Below, one piece after another: positions 22,774 through 36,131 of a stretch of 64,000 nucleotides of DNA (position 1 is the first letter of the stretch; every line of letters starts with the position of its first letter). This DNA comes from Trachythela sp. YZ-2020. Lineage: Eukaryota; Cnidaria; Anthozoa; Malacalcyonacea; Clavulariidae. Position numbers and translations under genes: made by a program. Location: NCBI GenBank assembly GCA_016169945.1, contig JADLSH010000185.1, positions 1 through 64,000 on the forward strand, given 5' to 3'. Under the pieces are notes generated by a model. It was not told the DNA's origin, did not search any database, and saw only the letters and a list, made by a program, of their open reading frames with translations.

Positions 22774-25700
22774 CAATCATGGAAATTAATTCGTAGACTT
22801 TTTAAAAAAATTCCATATTTCCCCCCTCCCCATTACAATGTTGATTTGCACGACAAGAGTAAACATAAATCAACGGTTTATGCAACATTGTACTTGGGGG
22901 GTGGGGAGGGGGCAGTACTTTTAGCTATTATGGACATGTATGTAAATAATAATCAAATGGTTTCACAAAATAGTGAGAAGCAATACGTTTCATAAAAAGT
23001 CTACGGATATTATTTCCACGATTGTCTAAATTTCAAGACAAAATTTGACGAGGATCTTTGCATACTTGCAATACAAATCCATATACAAACTCTAAGGCAT
23101 GACATATAAAACATGTTATATAAATATTTATGAGATTCTCTTATAAATTCATAGTATAAAGAGATACTGTAATCCAAAAACTTACATCATATGCTTCAAT
23201 AAGATATTTTCTTAATCCCCTGGGTAATAATGATGCTTTCGTGTATACTTTTGAGTTTATAAGCTTGTGATATAGGATTTTCAGAACGTTCGACTACTCA
23301 TAGCCTGTGTGTACAAAACGTGTTCTGCGCAACACAATCTTCACAACTTAATAATTGAAAGCTAATAATTAAAACAGCTCATTGTGATTGGCTGCAGGCA
23401 GAATTTCAAAATTTGTCTAATTCAAGACAAGTTACTACATGTTACTGCACATGTTACTGTTCATGTTACTACAGATTTAGTAAATTTTACTATATATTTC
23501 AACATGTTACTACATGTTACTGCTGTTTTTTATAAAAAGTATATATACTATTTATAAAAAAGTTGCAGTAACATGTAGTAACATGTTGAAATATGTAGCA
23601 AAATATACTTAATCGATAGTAACATGAACAGTAACATGTACAGTAACATGCGGTAACATGTGCAGGACGTATTCACAATTTCAAACACAAACAAACAAAA
23701 CGTCATAACATACTAAACTTAGCCAAACGGTAAAAATTATTTGCTAGAAACAGCTACTTGTTAAAAAATCGCCTCACCCCTGTTCCACCCCCCCCCCTGG
23801 ATATTATACATATAGGCATTCTTGCCCGAAGTATATATAGTAATGTCAGTCGAAAAGGGAATCGGAAATTGAACATACAAACTTTTGTTTGACATAGAAA
23901 ATAGCGAAGTGCCATATTTTTATAGACAATCATGGAAATTAATTCGTAGACTTTTAAAAAATTCCATATTTCCCCTCCCCCTTACAATGTTGATTTGCAC
24001 GACAAGAGTAAACATAAATCAACGGTTTATGCAACATTGTACTTGGGGGTGGGGAGGGCAGTACTTTTAGCTATTATGGACATGTATGTAAATAATAATC
24101 AAATGGTTTCACAAAATAGTGAGAAGCAATACGTTTCATAAAAAGTCTACGGATATTATTTCCACGATTGTCTAAATTTCAAGACAAAATTTGACGAGGA
24201 TCTTTGCATACTTGCAATACAAATCCATATACAAACTCTAAGGCATGACATATAAAACATGTTATATAAATATTTATGAGATTCTCTTATAAATTCATAG
24301 TATAAAGAGATACTGTAATCCAAAAACTTACATCATATGCTTCAATAAGATATTTTCTTAATCCCCTGGGTAATAATGATGCTTTCGTGTATACTTTTGA
24401 GTTTATAAGCTTGTGATATAGGATTTTCAGAACGTTCGACTACTCATAGCCTGTGTGTACAAAACGTGTTCTGCGCAACACAATCTTCACAACTTAATAA
24501 TTGAAAGCTAATAATTAAAACAGCTCATTGTGATTGGCTGCAGGGAATTTCAAAATTTGTCTAATTCAAGACAAGTTACTACATGTTACTGCACATGTTA
24601 CTGTTCATGTTACTACAGATTTAGTAAATTTTACTATATATTTCAACATGTTACTACATGTTACTGCTGTTTTTTATAAAAAGTATATATACTATTTATA
24701 AAAGGTAGTAGTAACATGTTGAAATATGTAGCAAAATATACTTAATCGATAGTAACATGAACAGTAACATGTACAGTAACATGCGGTAACATGTGCAGGA
24801 CGTATTCACAATTTCAAACACAAACAAACAAAACGTCATAACATACTAAACTTAGCCAAACGGTAAAAATTATTTGCTAGAAACAGCTACTTGTTAAAAA
24901 ATCGCCTCACCCCTGTTCCACCCCCCCCCCTGGATATTATACATATAGGCATTCTTGCCCGAAGTATATATAGTAATGTCAGTCGAAAAGGGAATCGGAA
25001 ATTGAACATACAAACTTTTGTTTGACATAGAAAATAGCGAAGTGCCATATTTTTATAGACAATCATGGAAATTAATTCGTAGACTTTTTAAAAAAAATTC
25101 CATATTTCCCCCCTCCCCCTTACAATGTTGATTTGCACGACAAGAGTAAACATAAATCAACGGTTTATGCAACATTGTACTTGGGGGGTGGGGAGGGGGC
25201 AGTACTTTTAGCTATTATGGACATGTATGTAAATAATAATCAAATGGTTTCACAAAATAGTGAGAAGCAATACGTTTCATAAAAAGTCTACGGATATTAT
25301 TTCCACGATTGTCTAAATTTCAAGACAAAATTTGACGAGGATCTTTGCATACTTGCAATACAAATCCATATACAAACTCTAAGGCATGACATATAAAACA
25401 TGTTATATAAATATTTATGAGATTCTCTTATAAATTCATAGTATAAAGAGATACTGTAATCCAAAAACTTACATCATATGCTTCAATAAGATATTTTCTT
25501 AATCCCCTGGGTAATAATGATGCTTTCGTGTATACTTTTGAGTTTATAAGCTTGTGATATAGGATTTTCAGAACGTTCGACTACTCATAGCCTGTGTGTA
25601 CAAAACGTGTTCTGCGCAACACAATCTTCACAACTTAATAATTGAAAACTAATAATTAAAACAGCTCATTGTGATTGGCTGCAGGCGGAATTTCAAAATT

Positions 25701-28700
25701 TGTCTAATTCAAGACAAGCTACTACATGTTACTGCGCATGTTACTGTTCATGTTACTACAGATTTAGTATATTTTACTATATATTTCAACATGTTACTAC
25801 ATGTTACTGCTGTTTTTTTATAAAAGTATAGATACTATTTATAAAAAGTGGCAGTAACATGTAGTAACATGTTGAAATATGTAGCAAAAATATACTTAAT
25901 CGATAGTAACATGAACAGTAACATGTACAGTAACATGCGTAACATGTGCAGGACGTATTCACAATTTCAAACACAAACAAACAAAACGTCATAACATACT
26001 AAACTTAGCCAAACGGTAAAAATTATTTGCTAGAAACAGCTACTTGTTAAAAATCGCCTCACCCTGTTCCACCCCTGGATATTATACATATAGGCATTCT
26101 TGCCCGAAGTATATATAGTAATGTCAGTCGAAAAGGGAATCGGAAATTGAACATACAAACTTTTGTTTGACATAGAAAATAGCGAAGTGCCATATTTTTA
26201 TAGACAATCATGGAAATTAATTCGTAGACTTTTTAAAAAAATTCCATGTTCCCCCTCCCCTTACAATGTTGATTTGCACGACAAGAGTAAACATAAATCA
26301 ACGGTTTATGCAACATTGTACTTGGGGGTGGGAGGGCAGTACTTTTAGCTATTATGGACATGTATGTAAATAATAATCAAATGGTTTCACAAAATAGTGA
26401 GAAGCAATACGTTTCATAAAAAGTCTACGGATATTATTTCCACGATTGTCTAAATTTCAAGACAAAATTTGACGAGGATCTTTGCATACTTGCAATACAA
26501 ATCCATATACAAACTCTAAGGCATGACATATAAAACATGTTATATAAATATTTATGAGATTCTCTTATAAATTCATAGTATAAATTAAAGAGATACTGTA
26601 ATCCAAAAACTTACATCATATGCTTCAATAAGATATTTTCTTAATCCCCTGGGTAATAATGATGCTTTCGTGTATACTTTTGAGTTTATAAGCTTGTGAT
26701 ATAGGATTTTCAGAACGTTCGACTACTCATAGCCTGTGTGTACAAAACGTGTTCTGCGCAACACAATCTTCACAACTTAATAATTGAAAGCTAATAATTA
26801 AAACAGCTCATTGTGATTGGCTGCAGGCGGGAATTTCAAAATTTGTCTAATTCAAGACAAGTTACTACATGTTACTGCACATGTTACTGTTCATGTTCCA
26901 ACAGATTTAGTAAATTTTACTATATATTTCAACATGTTACTACATGTTACTGCTGTTTTTTATAAAAAGTATATATACTATTTATAAAAAAGTTGCAGTA
27001 ACATGTAGTAACATGTTGAAATATGTAGCAAAATATACTTAATCGATAGTAACATGAACAGTAACATGTACAGTAACATGCGGTAACATGTGCAGGACGT
27101 ATTCACAATTTCAAACACAAACAAACAAAACGTCATAACATACTAAACTTAGCCAAACGGTCAAAATTATTTGCTAGAAACAGCTACTTGTTAAAAAATC
27201 GCCTCACCCCTGTTCCACCCCCCCCCCCTGGATATTATACATATAGGCATTCTTGCCCGAAGTATATATAGTAATCTCAGTCGAAAAGGGAATCGGAAAT
27301 TGAACATACAAACTTTTGTTTGACATAGAAAATAGCGAAGTGCCATATTTTTATAGACAATCATGGAAATTAATTCGTAGACTTTTTAAAAAAATTTCCA
27401 TATTTCCCCCCTCCCCCTTACAATGTTGATTTGCACGACAAGAGTAAACATAAATCAACGGTTTATGCAACATTGTACTTGGGGGGTGGGGAGGGGGCAG
27501 TACTTTTAGCTATTATGGACATGTATGTAAATAATAATCAAATGGTTTCACAAAATAGTGAGAAGCAATACGTTTCATAAAAAGTCTACGGATATTATTT
27601 CCACGATTGTCTAAATTTCAAGACAAAATTTGACGAGGATCTTTGCATACTTGCAATACAAATCCATATACAAACTCTAAGGCATGACATATAAAACATG
27701 TTATATAAATATTTATGAGATTCTCTTATAAATTCATAGTATAAAGAGATACTGTAATCCAAAAACTTACATCATATGCTTCAATAAGATATTTTCTTAA
27801 TCCCCTGGGTAATAATGATGCTTTCGTGTATACTTTTGAGTTTATAAGCTTGTGATATAGGATTTTCAGAACGTTCGACTACTCATAGCCTGTGTGTACA
27901 AAACGTGTTCTGCGCAACACAATCTTCACAACTTAATAATTGAAAGCTAATAATTAAAACAGCTCATTGTGATTGGCTGCAGGCGGGAATTTCAAAATTT
28001 GTCTAATTCAAGACAAGTTACTACATGTTACTGCACATGTTACTGTTCATGTTACTACAGATTTAGTAAATTTTACTATATATTTCAACATGTTACTACA
28101 TGTTACTGCTGTTTTTTATAAAAAGTATATATACTATTTATAAAAAAGTTGCAGTAACATGTAGTAACATGTTGAAATATGTAGCAAAATATACTTAATC
28201 GATAGTAACATGAACAGTAACATGTACAGTAACATGCGGTAACATGTGCAGGACGTATTCACAATTTCAAACACAAACAAACAAAACGTCATAACATACT
28301 AAACTTAGCCAAACGGTAAAAATTATTTGCTAGAAACAGCTACTTGTTAAAAAATCGCCTCACCCCTGTTCCACCCCCCCCCCTGGATATTATACATATA
28401 GGCATTCTTGCCCGAAGTATATATAGTAATGTCAGTCGAAAAGGGAATCGGAAATTGAACATACAAACTTTTGTTTGACATAGAAAATAGCGAAGTGCCA
28501 GATTTTTATAGACAATCATGGAAATTAATTCGTAGACTTTTTAAAAAAAATTCCATATTTCCCCCCTCCCCCTTACAATGTTGATTTGCACGACAAGAGT
28601 AAACATAAATCAACGGTTTATGCAACATTGTACTTGGGGGGTGGGGAGGGGGCAGTACTTTTAGCTATTATGGACATGTATGTAAATAATAATCAAATGG

Positions 28701-29919
28701 TTTCACAAAATAGTGAGAAGCAATACGTTTCATAAAAAGTCTACGGATATTATTTCCACGATTGTCTAAATTTCAAGACAAAATTTGACGAGGATCTTTG
28801 CATACTTGCAATACAAATCCATATACAAACTCTAAGGCATGACATATAAAACATGTTATATAAATATTTATGAGATTCTCTTATAAATTCATAGTATAAA
28901 GAGATACTGTAATCCAAAAACTTACATCATATGCTTCAATAAGATATTTTCTTAATCCCCTGGGTAATAATGATGCTTTCGTGTATACTTTTGAGTTTAT
29001 AAGCTTGTGATATAGGATTTTCAGAACGTTCGACTACTCATAGCCTGTGTGTACAAAACGTGTTCTGCGCAACACAATCTTCACAACTTAATAATTGAAA
29101 GCTAATAATTAAAACAGCTCATTGTGATTGGCTGCAGGCGGGAATTTCAAAATTTGTCTAATTCAAGACAAGTTACTACATGTTACTGCACATGTTACTG
29201 TTCATGTTACTACAGATTTAGTAAATTTTACTATATATTTCAACATGTTACTACATGTTACTGCTGTTTTTTATAAAAAGTATATATACTATTTATAAAA
29301 AAGTTGCAGTAACATGTAGTAACATGTTGAAATATGTAGCAAAATATACTTAATCGATAGTAACATGAACAGTAACATGTACAGTAACATGCGGTAACAT
29401 GTGCAGGACGTATTCACAATTTCAAACACAAACAAACAAAACGTCATAACATACTAAACTTAGCCAAACGGTAAAAATTATTTGCTAGAAACAGCTACTT
29501 GTTAAAAAATCGCCTCACCCCTGTTCCACCCCCCCCCCTGGATATTATACATATAGGCATTCTTGCCCGAAGTATATATAGTAATGTCAGTCGAAAAGGG
29601 AATCGGAAATTGAACATACAAACTTTTGTTTGACATAGAAAATAGCGAAGTGCCATATTTTTATAGACAATCATGGAAATTAATTCGTAGACTTTTTAAA
29701 AAAAATTCCATATTTCCCCCCTCCCCCTTACAATGTTGATTTGCACGACAAGAGTAAACATAAATCAACGGTTTATGCAACATTGTACTTGGGGGGTGGG
29801 GAGGGGGCAGTACTTTTAGCTATTATGGACATGTATGTAAATAATAATCAAATGGTTTCACAAAATAGTGAGAAGCAATACGTTTCATAAAAAGTCTACG
29901 GATATTATTTCCACGATTG
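22774..29919. repeat. 1.15-kb satellite array, about 6.2 near-identical copies
   Basis: The marker 'caatcatggaaattaattcg' starts at 22774, 23927, 25060, 26205, 27358, 28513 and 29668, giving periods of 1153, 1133, 1145, 1153, 1155 and 1155 bases. The last copy stops after about 252 bases. Copies differ mainly in homopolymer length (C, G and A runs) plus a few substitutions. Each unit has a C-rich/G-rich inverted pair around 'ttacaatgttg', a CCAAT-type 'gattggctgcagg', and a 230-base hairpin of ACATGTTACT motifs. No coding potential. Confidence 0.95.
23431..23665. repeat. Long hairpin in satellite unit (copy 1 of 6)
   Basis: About 110-base arms, each containing 'tttcaacatgttactacatg' or its inverse, meet with almost no loop at 'agtatatatactatttataa'. 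Arms agree at roughly 85% by eye. The same hairpin recurs in every full unit, for example at 28018-28253 and 29172-29404. Confidence 0.85.
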
Positions 29920-29965
29920 TAGTATATATACTAGACAACATTACTATCTGTAACAACATTCGTGG
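29919..29965. repeat. Left copy of a direct repeat around the piggyBac region
   Basis: 'agtatatatactagacaaca' followed by 'ttactatctgtaacaacatt'. A similar copy lies at 33428-33475. Confidence 0.6.
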
Positions 29966-30593
29966 AAGATTGACAACATTAATTCCTGATAACTTTTCTC
30001 GCCAAGTATTCATACGATGGTAATGAACCATACCTTTTCTGAAAACTAATGAAATAGGCTTTCAGAATACTAAAAACTATTCCACTTACACAATTATAAG
30101 TGTGAATAAATTAGCATAAATTAACATAAAATTTAATATGACGACTAAAAATTCAGTCAAAAACTCATCTGGACCGCACATTAATGCACTGCAATGGAAT
30201 CATTAAAAGCAAAAAGTTAGCTTGACACGTGGACCACATTTACAGTAAGTTTGACAGAAATTGAATGAAAAGAAGTTTGATTTTTTTTTATTCAAAATAT
30301 GCTACTGAAAACACCCAAAATAGACTTGGTTTTCTAATAATATATTTTCTCGGCTCTTATCAACAGTGTTATGGAAGCAGAACATAATTTAAAGTACAAA
30401 AATATTTCAAAGCAAAAACTTACTTTGACATATTGATAATTTTCATGCAAATTGAATCAAAGAAATATGACAATGGGCGGAAATGATGTTTTTCCGAAAA
30501 CAACAATGTACAAAAAACGAATCCATGTTCGAAACAGTTTTCATAGAATGTTTGATCTCATCTTAGTCATGACATGTCCACCAAAACTACTGG
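29966..30593. other. No gene recognised; probable piggyBac 3' flank
   Basis: AT-rich, non-coding. I looked for a CCC-type inverted end next to TTAA and did not find one with confidence. Confidence 0.35.
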
Positions 30594-33092
30594 TTATGAT
30601 ACTTTTTTACTGTGCCACTCCTTGAAGCAATTTTTGTCCTTCGTGATGTACAATAACTTTCCGCACTGTGGGGTTGAACAATAGGTGGAAATTCTAAGCT
30701 GACCTAGACCTGCCCTGCTGCACACGTAACAGTACTTCCTAGTCTCAGCGATCTCGGGCATATGAATACTATCATACTCTTGAGCTGGCTGAAGTCTATT
30801 ACTCACAGGGGGAACATCATACTTGTCAAAACCACAGAGTTGTCTTACGAGCTCTTCACCAAAATCTAAAATAGTATATATATAGCTTTGAGCGTTGAAG
30901 CTCCTCATTGTCTGGAAAGTTGGCCATGTGTTGCTTGCAAATGATAAAACTATTAACTATGGCCATATCTATAAGGTGGAAAAACAATGCCTTCCACCAC
31001 CTATAGCCCTTCCTAGCTACATTGTTGGCTGTAAGAATGTGATCAGACCTGTCAACCCCATTCATGTACCTATTGTATATGGCAATGGCCTCAGGTTGCA
31101 TTACCTCTATATCCTTATATGCACCACCCGTCTTTGTTCTCCTTTTAGTCTTTTTGTTATCATTAGCATTATCAATAGTTGTAAGCAGTGAAACTGTTTT
31201 ATTATCTACCAACGGTAAAATTAACACATCGTTAACCCTTTCCCAACGCATGCACCCACGGGCCTTATTCTTGGACCATTTCTTTACATCCTTGATGCAA
31301 ACTGGGAATCCCTGTCGATTAATTTTTGTTGTACCTGTTGAAGGTGTAGCTCGTACAAATAGATCATGTGCAAGAGCATAAGAAGTATAAAAATTATCAA
31401 AATATAAATCATATCCCTGATCCAAGTAAGGCGGCACAAGCTTCATTACAACATCATACCCAAGCCCATTCCCACTAACATTACCACTGGCAGATTTCCC
31501 AATATAGACATCAAAGTCGACTGTATAACCATTCAAAGTATCTGCCAGCACCCAAAGTTTTATGCCCCACTTCACTTGTTTGTCTTTTATATACTGCCTT
31601 ATGCCAAAACCTATGTCTAGATTTAACTATACGCTCATCCACAGCCATATTTTCGATGGTTGGTATAACTGTGAGTACCTCTCTTTGAAATAGTTAACAA
31701 ATGACTCAACTTTACGTAATTTATTTCCTGGGGTCTCATCACATGGGTCAACAACATGCAAAAATGCCATGAGTGCTCTAAACCGGTCACGAGAAAGGAT
31801 TCTGCATGCCCAGAGTCCATGTAAGTAGACTGTGTGCTCCAGTACTTATCGAAATCTGACCCTACTTTGACAAAGGCAAAATAAATTAGCAATGCAATTA
31901 GTTTAGTTATTTCATACGAAGTAGTATCCTGCCATAAACCATCCCTGTTAGTGTAACTAGCATGGGACCCACTTGCAATCTGTATGTAGGCATAACTATT
32001 AGTATGAGTAACAATGATGTTTATCATTTCATGATAGTAGTAAAAAAAGGATAAAAAAAACTCAATTGCTGTAGTCATAGTCCCCTGTAGTAAAGCATGA
32101 TCAAAATGGATACCATGTGGGCGTGTGGGTGTAAATGCCGGCAGGTTGTTACCAATATCTGGGTCTTCATAGCTTTTGGTAATATACTGAGGATTCTTGC
32201 CTCCACCAGTGTTATCTGGCCCACCATTATGACCTCTTCTACCTCTACCTCTGCCCCTACCACGACTACTGCAACCTCTACCCCTACCTCTACTGGAACC
32301 TCTACCGCGACCTCTACCCCTATCTTCGTCTTCGCTACCACTATCTAAGCTAACATCAGCAGTATCACTGACATCACCAGTATCACCGACTTCACCCGTA
32401 TCACCGACTTCACCATCATCCTTATCAGAATCTTTATCCCCAGATTGTTCAACAGCATCTTCATCGCTAAAAATATAGCAATGCAAACATCACAATTTTG
32501 CTTCTTTCATAAAAAAATGTTCAAAAATATACTAGCTTGGTATCTCTCAGATGATGTTTCTAGCAGTAATCAAATAATAAGAGACATTTTTGTTCTATAT
32601 CCTGACTATTTTGTGTCCTCTCAGCACTAAAATTATAATATTCCCGTTGATATATTTTCTCAACTGTATTTCAAGGTATTACCAGGCAATTCAAATGCAA
32701 ATCTATCACAAAATAACAAGCCTTTGAAGAAGCAAAATTCCGGAAGTCGCACACCCAAAAGTGTATTTTGACTTCGGTTCATATTCGTCTTTTCAGGACA
32801 AATATAACAACATTATCGTTGAATTTGTACATCAGTTTTGAGTGTATTTATTAGTTATATCTCCATGCACCATTTATGCTAATTACAATATGCAAATTTA
32901 AAGCCCAAAGCGCGTCGGTATTTGTGATGACGACACGCTTAGCCGACCTTGACCAAAACTTACCTCGATTCATCGTCAGAAAAGCCAAATTCTCTATCAA
33001 TTTCATATTCTTCACTGCTAGACATTCCCCCAGGATTGTCATCTTCAAGTTTATCAAGAATATCCAAAACATCGGAGATTTTGTAGCTCATA
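30594..33092 (-). pseudogene. piggyBac transposase (PGBD4-like), spliced, frame-broken
   Basis: Exon 1 (33092-32964) reads 'MSYKISDVLDILDKLEDD...' and ends GAG|GTAAGT. The intron runs to TTTTTAG at 32467 and the frame is kept across it. Exon 2 starts acidic, then has a long RG repeat (RGRGRGRGSSRGRGRG), then the DDE domain. 'VDERIVKSRHRF' (near 31630-31660) holds the first catalytic Asp, 'YFDNFYTSYAL' the second and 'MNGVDRSDHIL' the third. The C-terminus (30908-30594) has a Cys-rich zinc element with 'CGKLLYITKDKNCFKEWH'. Three frame changes fall between 31800 and 31600 and one near 30880. The transposase would cut at TTAA. Confidence 0.9.
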
Positions 33093-33427
33093 CCTTTTGA
33101 TGTAGAGGCCACGAGAATGCCCGTGAAACACTAGAATGCCCGTGAAGCATGGCGCAGCACAAGAAATACAATAAATTGCAGGGATTGTTATCATGGCCAA
33201 TGAAATTGCAGCTGAGAGTAGATATGGGTTCTAGGAAGGGTGGAAAAGGCTTTTTATCTTTTTCATGTTAACGTGGCTGAGAATTTCAACTGTGACATCA
33301 CAGACCGTGAGGTCTGTTTTTAAAGGGCTTCGACGACAAAGAGTTTGCATTACTTCGTTCTTTAAAAGTATATATCAATTTATACAAACCAGTATATCTG
33401 TTCAAGCTATGCATGGTTTAAGCTCGG
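33093..33427. other. No gene recognised; probable piggyBac 5' flank
   Basis: Contains a short inverted pair 'cagaccgtgaggtctg' near 33301. No TIR identified. Confidence 0.35.
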
Positions 33428-33475
33428 ACTAGTATATACTAGATAACATTACTAACTGCATGTAACAACATTAGT
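33428..33475. repeat. Right copy of the direct repeat around the piggyBac region
   Basis: 'ctagtatatactagataaca' then 'ttactaactgcatgtaacaa', matching 29919-29965 with small indels. Confidence 0.6.
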
Positions 33476-33484
33476 GTATCACGG

Positions 33485-33785
33485 TTACGATAAAAAACGG
33501 TTACGATAAGATGCGGATTCGGATGCGGACGGATACGAACTGATACGGACTGATGAGAGGATAAAATGCGGATGAGAGGATAAAATTCGGATGAGAGGAT
33601 AAAATGCGGATGAGAGGATAAAATGTGGATGAGAGGATAAAATGTGGATGAGGTGATAAAATGCGGATGAGAGGGTAAATGTGGATAAGAGTATTAAATT
33701 CGGATGAGAGGATAAAATGCGGATAGGGGGATAAAATGCGGATAGGGGGATAAAATGCGGATAGGGGGATAAAATGTGGATGGGG
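33485..33785. repeat. 19-bp minisatellite 'GATGAGAGGATAAAATGCG'
   Basis: About fifteen copies, drifting to 'gataGGGGGATAAAATGCG' at the right end. The minus-strand open frame with repeated 'HPHFILSS' is produced by the repeat. Confidence 0.92.
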
Positions 33786-33789
33786 ATTG

Positions 33790-35734
33790 CGAAAATACTC
33801 AACATATTGAAAAATAATAGAATTCTATTATTATTATCGTTTATTCATTACTATTACCAAATTTTAACAGAACTGAACGAAATATTTCTTAACGAGTTCA
33901 TAACTGCTTAATGATTGTTTCAGAGCATATATAGCGTAATAGTTGTTCTTTAAATGTTTCATCAGTACTCAATAGGAATGAATATATACAACCTAACATA
34001 AAAAACCTCTTCAATGGTAGTTTCCACTAAAAATATATTTGTAAAATGTAAAAATAAGTCCAAAGACAATTTTGCTCGTGCAAAAGTGACTAAAACAATG
34101 GCACGGACAAAGAAGAGTTAACGTCCAATCAGAATAGAAAACTCATTGCATGGCTTACACTTGCTCCAAGTCCCTCTTTCTTTGTAGGCCCGCAATATTG
34201 TTTTTTACATGACGTAAGAAGAATTTGAAATAGCGAAAGAGGGACTTGTAAAATCTGCACGCAGAACTACTTCCGGCTGCTCAAATTTGAGGAGCCGGAA
34301 ATAGTCGCCACGGGGGAGTATTAAGAGAGTTGCCATTTCGAATATTCGATTGAATTTTTTGTCGATTCATATCAGTTAGGCGTTCATTTCACGACAATTT
34401 GATTTCATAAAATGATAGAATGCATTGTAAACAACTATAATTAGAATTTCATCTCCGAAGAACCAGGAATTAATATGTATTCGTCGAGATTGACAGTTTC
34501 TGTGTAACTTTTATGAAGCAGAAATTCTCATATGTTGCAAGTAAACAGATGATGTCCGTGTATCTTTTTGTTAATTTTCTTAGGTATTTTAGTCTTTGAG
34601 ATACCAAAAATATCCTATGCGTAAAACTTCACAAGTGTGTAACGAAGTTCATGCCTTCTTGCCCGAAACTCCACACTTGTATAAAGTAATTGCGACTTCG
34701 CGTTTTTAAACTTCGTTGAAATAGTATATTTCTGCTATAAACACAACAGACATATATTTCGGAATACTGAAAGTTGGCATGTCTTTCGAGCTATCTATTT
34801 CAAAAATATAGTACAAACTGTACAAACTGTTTAAATGTATGTAATACGCTTCGATGGGTTTAAAGGAATTTTGTCTTTGACACCAACACTTATTAAAATA
34901 TATACAGTCGAGTTTAATCTACGTCGATCTGCCTACTGCAATTACGAAAATATCTGTGGGAGACGAAGCCCTTTGAACTTCATAATCAATGTTTAAAACG
35001 GTAACAGTTCTTTGGAGATTTACAAACCAGAAATGGATATCATGTGTTTACCTGCAGGCTGTATCATTGTGCAAACCATCAAATTAGAGGTCAAATTTTA
35101 ACCAATTTAAAGATATATATAGCCATCTATTTTATTTTATATAACGTCATTTTTGGCTTAAAATGATTGAGTAAATGTTTGCAACATGCTCCAGTGCTGT
35201 GATCGTACCATAGCTGGACAAAATTGCAGTAGACTTATCGTAAATACCCCTGACCGGGGATTCAAACTATTTGGGAAACCTCGTCCTCAGGGTCTTGATG
35301 GTGACCGCGGTGAACGGACAAGACCCTGGAAAACATGGAAAACATCGGCCATCTCATTGGTCAATTTTCTAGAGCACGGTGATTGGTTGCAATCTTGAAA
35401 TGCTCTGCAGACTTCCGGCAATGGAATTTTTCGTAGATCGGATGATTATAATTGTTGGAGTTTTAACTCGTATTTTCTGATTTTCTCATGGAAAGTCGCG
35501 TATTTTCACAGGTATGTATCGATAATTCTGTAACATGTGCATCGAATTTGATTGTTTAGGTTATGTGGCTTCTAATTTACTGTTTAGTTATCGTAATTTA
35601 CGTATATATTGACTGGATTTTTGAGTCACTGCTTGAGAAAAGTCAATAAAAATATCGACAACATTTTGCAATGAAAGCAAACATTCACAATTAAAGACCA
35701 TTTTGAAAGACCAACTTAGAAAAGTTATCGCCTC
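33790..35734. other. No gene recognised
   Basis: AT-rich. A segment at 35270-35430 has the look of an old MITE, but no ends were found. Confidence 0.4.
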
Positions 35735-36131
35735 ATGCATCAGTCAATTCTAGCATTGCCCATCCTCCCGGTCCCAGGCATTTGCACTTATTTTTTCTCT
35801 AAGTGTACAATTCCCTGGGGCTGGGCAGAAAAAGGGCAACAATGCCCCACCCCTGGGCAAATAAATGAATACAAATGCCCAGCCCCAGAACACGCCAACA
35901 CATAGATTTCGTCAGAATATCATGAGATAAAGTTTTACATTCTTAATTCAATCATGAATTTTGTTTGTGTATATGACACAAATACATTCATCCATATTCA
36001 CAATTATTTCTGGTGAACAAATGCCCGGCCCTGGGGATATTTTGCAAGTACTAATGCCTGGCCCTTGGGCAAAGAAAGTTTTCAAATGCCTGAGGGGGAT
36101 GCATGGGCAATGCTAGAATTCCCTGATGCAT
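35735..36131. mobile_element. MITE with about 29-bp inverted ends
   Basis: Left end 'cagtcaattctagcattgcc' plus 'cat', right end the inverse with two mismatches. Outside lies ATGCAT on both sides. The interior is 'CCCAGCCCC/TGGGCA' rich and itself partly inverted. About 397 bases, no coding capacity. Superfamily unknown. Confidence 0.75.

Noticed and set aside
23885..24070. Recurring small open frame in the satellite (also 26163-26348)
   Set aside because: It is absent or broken in other units because of C/G-run changes, and shows no protein-like features.
22774..29919. CRISPR array
   Set aside because: Repeats are 1.15 kb and contiguous with no unique spacers; the genome is eukaryotic.
32075..32348. 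Val/Thr-rich frames over the piggyBac RG region on both strands
   Set aside because: Alternative-frame readings of the RG repeat; the RG frame is continuous with the transposase.
33485..33805. Protein with repeated His-Pro-His units
   Set aside because: Direct translation of a 19-bp minisatellite.
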